Positions 34,621 to 42,355 of a stretch of 47,351 bases of DNA are shown here, piece after piece. Position numbers and translations under genes: made by a program. The notes beneath the pieces are model-generated. The model ran no database searches and had not been told where the DNA came from. It saw nothing but the letters and a program-made list of their open reading frames with translations. Within the stretch, counting starts at the first letter, position 1. Each line of letters begins with the position of its first letter. The DNA is from Myxococcales bacterium (lineage in GTDB: Bacteria; Myxococcota_A; Polyangia; Polyangiales; Polyangiaceae), in contig CAHJWM010000038.1 of assembly GCA_903642325.1 (NCBI GenBank), forward strand, positions 1-47,351. Direction: 5' to 3'.

Positions 34621-36216
34621 TTGGCCCAAACTTCAGCTGGTGGCCCCGAGCCGCTAAGAATCGAAGCAGACGTACTCGTCGCGGGCGGGGGAATGGCCGC
34701 GTGCTGGGCTGGGATCTCCGCAGCGCGCGCCGGCGCAAAGGTCGTGCTGGTCGACAAGGGCTATGTCGGCACGAGCGGCGTCACCGCGACGGGAGGGCCC
34801 GGACATTGGTGGGTCTCGCCCGAGGGTGACGCGCGCAAACAAGCCATCGATAAACGGTTGCTGACGGGGTACGGGCTCGCTGACCCGACCTGGATGGAGC
34901 GCATCATCGAGACGACTTGGCGTGTGCTCCCGACGCTCGCTTCCTATTATCAGTTCAGCGTCAATGACAAGGGCGAGACGGTTTACAATGCGCTGCGCGG
35001 CCCCGAGTACTTGCGTGCGCTTCGCAACGCGGCGGTCGATGCCGGGGTGACCATCCTGGATCAGAGCCCCGTGCTCGAGTTGCTCCTCCACGACGATGGT
35101 TCCGTGGCAGGCGCCAACGGGGTGCAACGCCAACAACATCGTGAGTACTCGGTGCGAGCGGGTGCCGTCGTCCTCGCAACCGGCGGCGCCGGCTTCCTCG
35201 GAGGGCTGCTCGGCAGCAGCACCAACACGGGTGACGGCCATTTGATGGCGCTCGAAGCGGGCGCAGAGCTCTCGGGGATGGAGTTTTCGAACCAGTACTC
35301 CATCTCCCCGCGCTGGAATTCGACCCGCACGCTGATTTATTCGTGGGCGCGCTACTTCGATGCCGACGGCAAAGAGCTGGATGTGCTGCCCGATAACGAT
35401 GTGCTCGAACGCGCGCTGATCGCTGGCCCAGTGTTCGCTTTGCTCAACGAGTGCCCTGCTGGCCTCAGAAAAACCCTACCCCAGATCCAGCCGATGACGC
35501 TCTTGCCGTTCGTGCGCAAGGGCATCACGGACGTTTACGAGAAGCCGTTCGAGGTCAAGCTGTTCGCCGAAGGCACTATCCGCGGCACGGGTGGGTTACG
35601 CATCGTCGGCGACCAGTGCGAAACCACGATCGCGGGCTTGTACGCCGCCGGCGACACCGCGACCCGCGAGTTGATCGTCGGCGCGACGAGTGGCGGCGGT
35701 TCCCCGAACTCCGCGTGGGCGCTGACCTCGGGGCTATTGTCTGGCGCGGGCGCGGCCGCGCTCGCGCAGAGCCGTGGCCGTCGCGCTGATTCAAAGGTTC
35801 GCGCCCAAGGTACCGCCGGTCTTCGCCCGCGCGGCAGCGTGAAGCCGGTGGATCGGCGCCGCGTGCTCGAGGCCGCGCAAAACGAAATTTTGCCCCTCGA
35901 TAAGAACGTGTTTCGCTCCGGCCGCAAGCTCCGTGATTCCTTGGGCGTTCTGGAAGCCGCATGGCGTGAGCTACGCGACCATGATCTTGCTCAAGGCGCT
36001 GATGCCGTCATCGCGCGCGAAACGGCGAGTGTCGTGGCCACGGCTCGCCTCTCCTACACCGCGGCTCTGGCTCGTGACGAAAGTCGCGGCATGCACCAAC
36101 GAGAAGACGCACCCGAACAAAAACCTGAGCAAGCGCGCCGTCTCCTCGTCGGTGGTCTCGACGAGGTATGGACACGGCCCGAAGCTCAAGCGCAATGGAA
36201 GCCCACGCATGTTTGA
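34621..36216 (+). CDS. FAD-dependent oxidoreductase, fumarate reductase/AprA-like flavoprotein
   Basis: 531 residues with a TTG start at 34621, four bases after the stop of the upstream remnant. The dinucleotide motif is ADVLVAGGGMAACWAG followed by GAKVVLVDKG; GAVVLATGGAGF and IAGLYAAGDTATREL are further flavoprotein signatures of the succinate dehydrogenase/fumarate reductase/APS reductase family. It overlaps the ferredoxin gene by 8 bp, the arrangement of AprA and AprB, but no ATP sulfurylase or other sulfate-pathway gene is near. The pair is probably an oxidoreductase for an organic or sulfur compound, with ferredoxin as electron partner; the reaction is unknown. The start codon is weakly supported. 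Confidence 0.87.
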   Translation: MAQTSAGGPEPLRIEADVLVAGGGMAACWAGISAARAGAKVVLVDKGYVGTSGVTATGGPGHWWVSPEGDARKQAIDKRLLTGYGLADPTWMERIIETTWRVLPTLASYYQFSVNDKGETVYNALRGPEYLRALRNAAVDAGVTILDQSPVLELLLHDDGSVAGANGVQRQQHREYSVRAGAVVLATGGAGFLGGLLGSSTNTGDGHLMALEAGAELSGMEFSNQYSISPRWNSTRTLIYSWARYFDADGKELDVLPDNDVLERALIAGPVFALLNECPAGLRKTLPQIQPMTLLPFVRKGITDVYEKPFEVKLFAEGTIRGTGGLRIVGDQCETTIAGLYAAGDTATRELIVGATSGGGSPNSAWALTSGLLSGAGAAALAQSRGRRADSKVRAQGTAGLRPRGSVKPVDRRRVLEAAQNEILPLDKNVFRSGRKLRDSLGVLEAAWRELRDHDLAQGADAVIARETASVVATARLSYTAALARDESRGMHQREDAPEQKPEQARRLLVGGLDEVWTRPEAQAQWKPTHV

Positions 36217-36646
36217 GCTCATCATTCGCGACCGCTGCAATGGCTGCAATCGCTGCGTCGAGGTATGCCCCACGAACGTGCTCGAGCCCGGACCCGAGGG
36301 GATTCCGGTCGGCGCGCGCGTCGAGCAGTGCCAGACCTGCTTCATGTGCGAGCTCTATTGCAAAGAGGACGCGATCTACGTCGGCCCTGATCGGGACAAG
36401 CGCGAGCCGGTGAACGAGGCACAAATCGCGGCTTCCGGCCTGCTCGGACAATACCGGCGGGACTCGGGTTGGGATGAATGGGCGAGCAACCCGCAATACG
36501 ACAACCAGATTTGGCAGCTCGGCCCCTACATCCAGGCCGGCGGAAAGCGCTCCGTCGAACGCGTCAAACTGCGCATCGCTGAACAGGCAAAACGCAGTGA
36601 AACGTCTGATCAGGGCGTACCGGGTCAACCCAAACAAGGTCTCTAG
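36209..36646 (+). CDS. Ferredoxin-like 2[4Fe-4S] protein, AprB-like
   Basis: 145 residues from the ATG at 36209, inside the end of the flavoprotein gene. Eight cysteines form two cluster motifs: CNGCNRCVEVCP near residues 10-21 and CQTCFMCELYC near residues 42-52. A C-terminal tail of about 80 residues (with GWDEWASNPQYDNQIWQLGPY) resembles the AprB-type tail that wraps the flavoprotein. Translational overlap supports a two-subunit complex with the 34621 product. The last 25 residues are Lys/Gln-rich and of little content. Confidence 0.88.
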   Translation: MFELIIRDRCNGCNRCVEVCPTNVLEPGPEGIPVGARVEQCQTCFMCELYCKEDAIYVGPDRDKREPVNEAQIAASGLLGQYRRDSGWDEWASNPQYDNQIWQLGPYIQAGGKRSVERVKLRIAEQAKRSETSDQGVPGQPKQGL

Positions 36647-36877
36647 ACCCCGAGCAATGCGGCGTGTCAGCCCTCGAGCTCTCGTACGCCGCGCGATCAC
36701 CGCTGCCGTTTCCTTGCCCTTGTTGACTGTGCAGCGGCGGCGATCACACGACCGCCCGTCACTCCGGCGGCAATCACCGTCGGAGCACCCCAAGGCTGCG
36801 TCCCGCTGGCTCAGCTGCGTGACTCCCGAATCCGGGACGACTGGACCATCGACTTCATCGGCGACACTGGCCAGGTT

Positions 36878-37012
36878 TGGAGCCGCTTGCTTCATGGCCG
36901 GTGTGAGGTCACGGTCGCCATCATAAAGATTGAACCCGAGTTGTTCGACGCACAGCGCGCCGATGTAGCTCTTGCCAGCACCTGCTTGCCCAAACGCGAA
37001 CCAAAGCCTCAC
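36878..37012 (-). pseudogene. N-terminal remnant of a P-loop kinase
   Basis: On the minus strand the ATG at 37012 opens MRLWFAFGQAGAGKSYIGAL with a Walker A motif (GQAGAGKS), then LGFNLYDGDRDLTPAMKQA, like shikimate/gluconate-kinase-type small kinases. After about 45 residues the homology stops; the frame continues as low-content sequence. A truncated gene is the best reading. The plus strand of the same stretch also reads as plausible protein in a frame without a start codon. Confidence 0.5.
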
Positions 37013-37079
37013 GGCAGACAGAGATTAGCATTAGCCTACTCGCCTTGACGCCATGCTTTCGAGGTACGAGGTGTTGGGG

Positions 37080-37673
37080 ATGCGCCGCCCTCTTTCCGTC
37101 ACGTTCGTCCTAGCTGGGGCGTCGCTCTGCAGTTTTTGCCAACACGCTCCAGCGCAGGAATCCAAGCCCATGACCATCGAAAAGTCCGCCGCCGATATCT
37201 ATGCGCTGTCTGTCAACACGCTGGAGGCGCAGCCGGCGCCGCTCAGCCAGTACCGTGGGCAAGTCACCCTGCTCGTCAACGTTGCGAGCGCCTGCGGTTA
37301 CACGCCGCAATATGCCGGCCTCGAGCGCGTTTATACGAAGTACAAGCCCAAGGGATTCGCTGTACTCGGCTTTCCCAGCAATGACTTCGGTCGGCAAGAG
37401 CCGGGCTCGCCCGAGCAAATCCGAGAGTTTTGCGTGAGCAAATATCGGGTTGATTTTCCGATGTTCGAGAAGGTGCAGACCAAAGCTGGGCCGGGCCAGG
37501 CCGAAATTTATGCGACCCTGGAGCAGGCGGCGGGCACTTTGCCGTCGTGGAACTTCGGCAAGTACCTGGTCTCGCGCTCGGGTAGGGTGCTCAAGTTTTT
37601 TCCGTCCAAAGTCGAGCCTGAGGATGCGGAGCTGACGCAAGCCATCGAAGCGGCACTCTCCGAAGGCGCCTGA
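37080..37673 (+). CDS. Glutathione peroxidase family protein, exported
   Basis: 197 residues from the ATG at 37080, at which an export signal begins (RRPLSVTFVLAGASLCSF); an in-frame ATG at 37053 is less likely. Catalytic residues of the family are present: Cys in LLVNVASACGYTPQY, Gln in GFPSNDFGRQEPGS and Trp in LPSWNFGKYLV. The C-terminus SKVEPEDAELTQAIEAAL is standard. It reduces peroxides, usually with thioredoxin in bacteria. The signal could make it a periplasmic lipoprotein (Cys at about position 17 or 20), but the lipobox is not clean. Confidence 0.88.
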   Translation: MRRPLSVTFVLAGASLCSFCQHAPAQESKPMTIEKSAADIYALSVNTLEAQPAPLSQYRGQVTLLVNVASACGYTPQYAGLERVYTKYKPKGFAVLGFPSNDFGRQEPGSPEQIREFCVSKYRVDFPMFEKVQTKAGPGQAEIYATLEQAAGTLPSWNFGKYLVSRSGRVLKFFPSKVEPEDAELTQAIEAALSEGA

Positions 37674-37684
37674 GCCGGGTGTGC

Positions 37685-38083
37685 TTAGCCGCTCATCTGT
37701 GTGAATAGTTCGAGATCTTCGGCAAATACTGGATCCAAGTCGCGCATGTCTTGCAAGGTGACCCAACGTAGCTCGGTGTGCTCGTCTTGAAGCAGCAGAG
37801 CTTGCCTCTCGTCGAGGGTTCGCACGCGCCGCCAGTGGATGCGCGCCGTCCCATCTCGGACATCAGCCGCCCAGACCTGCTCGGTCGCGCGCACCAACAA
37901 GCCTGACTCCTCGGGGACTTCGCGTTGAACGGCCTCGGCTTCGGACTCCCCGGGCTTTACGCGACCACAGAGCGCATGCCAGACCCTGGCGCGCTCCGCT
38001 TGCCTGCGCTTCGTTTACCGATCAAAAGACGCCCGTCGTTCGATGACGGCAGCAACCACGAGCAGCTCGTCCGCCAGCTCTGC
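37685..38083 (-). pseudogene. Frameshifted Nudix hydrolase gene
   Basis: Three pieces in different frames line up into one Nudix domain on the minus strand: ADELLVVAAVIER (stop at 38015), then RLLIGKRSAGKRSAPG, then VWHALCGRVKPGESEAEAVQ with REVPEESGLLV completing the Nudix box, and the tail ELRWVTLQDM to the stop at 37685. Frameshifts fall near 38025 and near 37985. The N-terminal start is not recognisable. No functional product is expected unless the indels are sequencing errors. Confidence 0.65.
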
Positions 38084-38360
38084 CACCTTGGTCGCGCCAC
38101 TTAAGGTGCGGCAATAGCGGCGAGCAGCGCGAGCGCAACTGCCAAGGGATTCTTTGCCGAACAAGAGAAACCTCTCAGCGCAACGCGGCACAGCCCCATG
38201 AGGGCGACATGGTCTCGTTTGCAAGATCACGTCAACCAGACCTGGTCTTGCGAGAAGCCAGGTTTTTTCCGCGGATTATTTGACGGTAATGCGTCCAGCA
38301 CAAAGTTGAGGCCCCGCGCCCCAAAATACACTGGTCCTCGGAACGCGACTAGGGTTTACT

Positions 38361-38376
38361 GTCTGTTTTGAAAGAC
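38361..38376. promoter_or_regulatory. Operator copy 8 (GTCT-N8-AGAC)
   Basis: GTCTGTTTTGAAAGAC, an exact match, 24 bp before the peroxiredoxin-like start and directly after a -10-like TTTACT (38355-38360). The 280 bp to its left, up to the Nudix remnant, hold no recognised gene. Confidence 0.75.
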
Positions 38377-38400
38377 TTTTAGATTACAAAGGAGACTGTC

Positions 38401-39051
38401 ATGAGCGAGCGTTTAGTCGAGCTACTGGGGGCACTGCACACCGAACGCCTGACGACCTGGCCACCGGAGCAGTTGCAGCGCAACATCGATCAACGGCGAA
38501 TCAACGTCGAGCGCTTCGATCCCAAGAGTGCCCCGCAGGTGGGCGAAACGATCGCGCCCTTCGAGCTTCAGAGTGTCGAGGGCGGGACTCTCCGCTCACA
38601 GGACCTGCTCGAAAACGGGCCCGTGGTGTTGGTTTTCTTCCGGCATGAGAGCTGCCCGGCCTGCAACATCGCGTTGCCGTATTACGACCGCAACCTATGG
38701 CCGACGTTGTCGTCCCTGGGCGTCCAACTGGTCGCCATCAGCCCGCAAATTCCGGAGGCGTTGATCAACGTCCGTCAGCGTCACTCCTTCACGTTCAAGG
38801 TCGCCTCTGACATCGGCGCTACTCTCGGTCGCCGTTTCGGTCTGACTTTCAAGTCAGAGAGCGCGCCCAAGCCCGAGTCGGTCGCCCAAGGCTTGGCGGA
38901 GATGACCCACCCGGCCGTCGTGGTCATCGATGCAAATCACGTGGTGCGCTACGTCGACGTGACCCCGAACTGGATGGCCCGCAGCGAGGCAGGGCCGGTG
39001 CTCGAAGCGGTGCGCAAAGTGCTGGAGGTGCCGCTCGAGTCGGTCGCCTGA
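38401..39051 (+). CDS. Peroxiredoxin-like (AhpC/TSA, thioredoxin fold) protein, paralogue
   Basis: 216 residues with a strong ribosome-binding site (AAAGGAGA, 38387-38394). It shares with the 5570-6271 protein the N-terminal NIDQRRINV segment, the active site VFFRHESCPACNIALPYYDRNLWP (CxxC, about residues 83-86) and VQLVAISPQIPEAL. It is a separate transcription unit but carries operator copy 8, which ties it to the island despite being surrounded by decayed genes. Sulfur is confined to three methionines and the two active-site cysteines. Thiol-disulfide or peroxide reduction is likely; the partner is unknown. Confidence 0.87.
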   Translation: MSERLVELLGALHTERLTTWPPEQLQRNIDQRRINVERFDPKSAPQVGETIAPFELQSVEGGTLRSQDLLENGPVVLVFFRHESCPACNIALPYYDRNLWPTLSSLGVQLVAISPQIPEALINVRQRHSFTFKVASDIGATLGRRFGLTFKSESAPKPESVAQGLAEMTHPAVVVIDANHVVRYVDVTPNWMARSEAGPVLEAVRKVLEVPLESVA

Positions 39052-39151
39052 CACGAGCTCCGGTTCGACGGCGCTGCGCGCGGTCACTCAATCCAGCCGC
39101 GCGCGTCGTCGCGGCGCGACATCCGGCCGCGCGACACGATAGATAAAGCCG

Positions 39152-40336
39152 ATGCTGCGCATCGCGTTGCTCTTGGCCCTCTACTTCGCCCAAGGGCTGC
39201 CGTACGGCTTTCAAGTCATCTTCCTGCCGGTCTACCTGCGATCTCAGGGCGCGTCGCTCGCGGACATCGGTTTTGTTGGCGTCTTGAGCTTGCCTTGGTT
39301 GTTGAAGGCGCTGGGGGCGCCTTGGGTCGACCGCTATGGCAGCGTGCGGCTCGGCCACTACCGCTCTTGGATCCTGCCCCTTCAGGCAGGCCTCGCCGTC
39401 GTTGCCCTGACCGCTGCGTTCGTGCCGGCGAAACAGCTCCCACTGCTCTTGGCGTTGGTGTTCGTGATGAACCTCTTCGCCGCAACGCAAGATATCGCGG
39501 TCGACGGCCTGGCCGTGCGGATCCTCAAGCCGCACGAGGTCGGCCGCAGTAATGCCGTACAAGTCGTGGGCTTTAAGCTCGGGATGCTGTTCGGCGGCGG
39601 GCTCTTGGCCTGGTCGAGCTTGTATCTCGGTTGGCGTGGGCTGTTTTTGGTGTTGGCCGGGGCGATGGCATTGGTGTTCTTGGCTACATTGCTGTTCCGC
39701 GAGCCGCCGGTCGTGGACACCTTGGCGCGTTCGTCGATCGCCGTGATCCTGAAACGCTTGCTCGCGGCAGCCCGTGCCCCCGGAAGCGGCCTACTGCTGT
39801 TGGCCGTAGCGATTTATAAGACAGGGGAGTACCTGGTCAGCGCGATGTTCAAGCCGTTCTTGGTCGATGCGGGTTACCCGCTGGCGCGGATCGACCTCTG
39901 AATCGGCACTTACGGCATGCTCGCGTCGCTCGCCGGCTCGGCACTCGGCGGTGAGCTCGGCCGATGGCTGTCCTTGGTGGACGCGCTGATTCTGGCCGCG
40001 CTGATGCACGTAGTTCCGTTGTTTCTCTGCTGGTGGATCACGCGCGTGACGGTTACGCCGAGCGCGGTGATCGCCGTGACGTGCGCGGAGCACTTCGCCG
40101 GGGGCTTGTCACGACAGTGATGTTCGCATTGATGATGGCACGGGTGGATCGGCGCATTGGCGCCACTCACTACACGCTGCTGGCCAGTGTCGAGGTGTTC
40201 GGAAAGTCGCCGGCAACGTGGCTGTCCGGGCTGCTCGCTGAGCGATTGGGTTACGCCGGCTTGTTTTTACTGGGCGTAGGGACTGTCGTTGGCTTTCGTG
40301 CTCGTCCCGCTTTCAATGCGCAGACGCGTTGCATGA
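39152..40336 (+). pseudogene. AmpG-type MFS transporter with stop codon and two frameshifts
   Basis: The start (LRIALLLALYFAQGLPYGFQ, DIGFVGVLSLPWLLKALGAPW, NLFAATQDIAVDGLAV) is that of AmpG-like transporters. At 39899 a TGA interrupts the frame where a Trp codon is expected (ARIDL then IGTYGMLASLAG). Near 40103 one base is lost: EHFAGGL continues in the next frame as VTTVMFALMMARVDRRIGATHY. Near 40283 a second shift leads to LAFVLVPLSMRRRVA and a stop at 40334. Put together, the pieces give a full-length protein of about 390 residues. Confidence 0.75.
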
Positions 40337-40546
40337 GACCCGGTCGTCGTAGGGCGGCCGCCGACTCGGGGAGCGGGAGCCTCCATGACTTATTCCGACT
40401 TTATCGTCACCTGAACAAGGCGTTCTCGCACATCGAGGAGCCGCCCCGTGCCATCCAGGTTTGGGCGAAGGACAATGCGGCTTGCGTCCGAGTGGACTCG
40501 TTTGAGCCCTGTTACTCAATGCGCTGAAATCAAGCGGCGAGATCTA

Positions 40547-41533
40547 TCAGCAGACCCAGCGCGAGTGACCGCGTGTTACGGAAGTGCCCGCGCTTTGCGC
40601 GATGACCCAGTCGACGATCGCGTCGAAGCGCTCGGCATCGAGCGCGTGAGGACCGGTAGTGCGCAGATGCCGCAGATGATCCGCAGCGCCGACGAGCTGG
40701 AACGCGGGCTCTGCACGCGTCACCAAGTCGTCAGCGTCCGCGGCGTAGGGGTCGCCCTCCGAGGACACCACGAATAGATTTCGCGGCGCCACACAGCGCA
40801 TGAGATCGTCCAAGTCGAAGCACGCCGAAAATCCCGGGATTACCAACGCCAACTCGAGGCCCACGCCGTGCCTCAGCTTGTAGCGGTACGAGCAGGCCGC
40901 ACCACTCGAGACGGCGAACGCGATCCGAGCGTCCAACCCCGCTGCAAAAAGTGCCACATTTCCCCCGTAGGAATGACCGATCACTCCGACCTGAGTGCTA
41001 TGCGTCAGGCTCTGGAGCGCGCTCACTGCACTTTCCACGTCAGTGAGTACCTTTCGTATGAGCAACTCCCCCCGCGCCAAACGATGCATGGCGTGGTTGT
41101 AATACTGGAGCCAGTCGCCCGCCGTGGCGCCGCGATCGGGATTCAGCGGAGGAGCGAGTTGGGGAGCCGTACGTTGATCGACAGCGCCACGCCGCGACTC
41201 GAACCCCACTGCATCGGGTGCGAGTACCGTAACACCAGCCCGCGCCAGCGTGGGGCCAAAGGCCTGAAACGGATCACCAGCCAGGCCGGCGACCTCACTC
41301 TTGCCCACCTGCCATTGGCTGTTGTGCTGGTGCAGCGCCACCACGGCGCCGGCGCGGCGCTGGCGCAGCGGTTCGAATAGGAATGCGCTCACGGAGTCAC
41401 CGTCGGACGTGAACGTCACTGACTTCCTTAGGTATCCGTCGCCGCGAAACTCATCGCCGACCAGTGGATTGGCGTCGAGATTCGGCTCGGCGAGGCCGAG
41501 AAACGCTCTGAGCTGGGAACGCAAAAAGTCCAT
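40547..41533 (-). CDS. Alpha/beta hydrolase, dienelactone-hydrolase-like
   Basis: 328 residues. A strand-loop GAVVALHQHNSQWQVGKSEV near residue 70, the nucleophile elbow GVIGHSYGGN (Ser near 185), an acid in FVVSSEGDPYAADADD and a late His (GAADHLRHL) give a complete triad. Similar proteins are annotated as dienelactone hydrolase or acetyl-xylan-esterase-like. It is monocistronic; no operator lies upstream. The 210 bp to the right of the AmpG remnant, before its stop, hold no recognised gene. Confidence 0.8.
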   Translation of the reverse strand: MDFLRSQLRAFLGLAEPNLDANPLVGDEFRGDGYLRKSVTFTSDGDSVSAFLFEPLRQRRAGAVVALHQHNSQWQVGKSEVAGLAGDPFQAFGPTLARAGVTVLAPDAVGFESRRGAVDQRTAPQLAPPLNPDRGATAGDWLQYYNHAMHRLARGELLIRKVLTDVESAVSALQSLTHSTQVGVIGHSYGGNVALFAAGLDARIAFAVSSGAACSYRYKLRHGVGLELALVIPGFSACFDLDDLMRCVAPRNLFVVSSEGDPYAADADDLVTRAEPAFQLVGAADHLRHLRTTGPHALDAERFDAIVDWVIAQSAGTSVTRGHSRWVC

Positions 41534-41668
41534 GTTTGCTTTGGGTTCGGCAACGCGGGAGTTAGCTCATGCGTTCGCGTGATCGTAAATGGGCGTTCCT
41601 CGAAAAACCAATGTGCTCGTGTCATGGGTCAGCGTCGAGTCGGCTGGCGATCGGAAAGCTCACTCTCG

Positions 41669-42256
41669 TCAGGATCGGCCTAGCCTTCGTCTCAGTTCGT
41701 TCTTCCCGCGCACTTGTCCCGTAACGAAGTGAACCAACTCCGCAACGGACCGTTCCGAGTTGACCCGCAGCACTTGGCAGTTATCCGGCAATTCCTCGAG
41801 CCACTGTTCGTGAACGGCGCGACTTCGACCGACACTGTGCGGTTCTTCGTACTTGGCCGCCCAGGCAATGAACGCCACATGCTGCGCCTGCAAATCGCCG
41901 CCAGTTTGGAGACGCTCGACCCCGTAGCGTCGAATCTCGCGCTTGCGCAGTCGCGTCATGCGAAGGGCTGGGTCGAGCTCGACGAAGACGACCGTCGTGA
42001 AGTCAGGCACGAGCTCATGCCCCCAGCTGCACAGCGAGACGCTCAACACCCAAGATTCGCTCTCGGAAAGCGCGGCGCGCAGCAAGCGGCAGCGCTCGGG
42101 CCCATCGCGCTTTTCGCAGAACGGAGGATTGGTCGCCCGCCAATAAAACGCGTCGGTGTCATGGAACCTGACCGCGAGTCGTTCGGCGAGCGCGCGCCCG
42201 AGCGTCGTCGTGCCGGAGCCCGAAGCGCCTAGCAGATGGATACAACCCTGTTTCAC
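41669..42256 (-). CDS. P-loop NTPase, adenylate-kinase-like
   Basis: 195 residues with a GTG start at 42256, preceded by GAGGGTGAAGG. The Walker A motif is LLGASGSGTTTLG; RFHDTDAFYWRATNPPF resembles the substrate-binding part of small kinases annotated as shikimate or adenylate kinase-like, and FVELDPALRMTRLRKRE supplies the lid arginines. An exact operator copy lies 11 bp upstream, which is unexpected for such a gene. Function is not clear; APS kinase is not supported, since its typical motifs are absent. Confidence 0.78.
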   Translation of the reverse strand: MKQGCIHLLGASGSGTTTLGRALAERLAVRFHDTDAFYWRATNPPFCEKRDGPERCRLLRAALSESESWVLSVSLCSWGHELVPDFTTVVFVELDPALRMTRLRKREIRRYGVERLQTGGDLQAQHVAFIAWAAKYEEPHSVGRSRAVHEQWLEELPDNCQVLRVNSERSVAELVHFVTGQVRGKNELRRRLGRS

Positions 42257-42267
42257 CCTTCACCCTC

Positions 42268-42283
42268 GTCTATCATACAAGAC
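42268..42283. promoter_or_regulatory. Operator copy 9 (GTCT-N8-AGAC)
   Basis: GTCTATCATACAAGAC, an exact match between the P-loop kinase (leftward) and a short rightward frame of 21 codons (42294-42359) that I do not recognise. The site may serve the kinase or be a leftover of a lost rightward gene. Confidence 0.65.
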
Positions 42284-42355
42284 GAAAGGCGTTATGGTAG
42301 CAAAAGAAGGAATTCACGAGGTCTCAAGCCCAAGAGACAACCGGCTTTCCGGCCC

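Noticed and set aside
34621-36646. True dissimilatory APS reductase (aprAB)
   Set aside because: No sulfate-activation or sulfite-reductase genes are nearby, and the surrounding genes indicate organosulfur assimilation; only the general fold and arrangement match.
36635-36648. Short palindrome GGTCTCTAGACC at the end of the ferredoxin gene
   Set aside because: It has GTCT and AGAC half-sites but only a two-base spacing, so it does not fit the 16-bp frame.
36008-36877. Long minus-strand frame continuing from the kinase remnant
   Set aside because: It runs antisense to the flavoprotein and ferredoxin genes and has no family resemblance after its first 45 residues.
36735-37030. Plus-strand frame opposite the kinase remnant, with RIRDDWTIDFIGDTGQVW
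   Set aside because: It reads like protein but has no start codon and lies antisense to a clear Walker A motif on the other strand; GC-rich shadow frames often look protein-like.
41669-42256. APS kinase (cysC)
   Set aside because: The P-loop matches small kinases in general, but sequence blocks typical of APS kinase are not seen.
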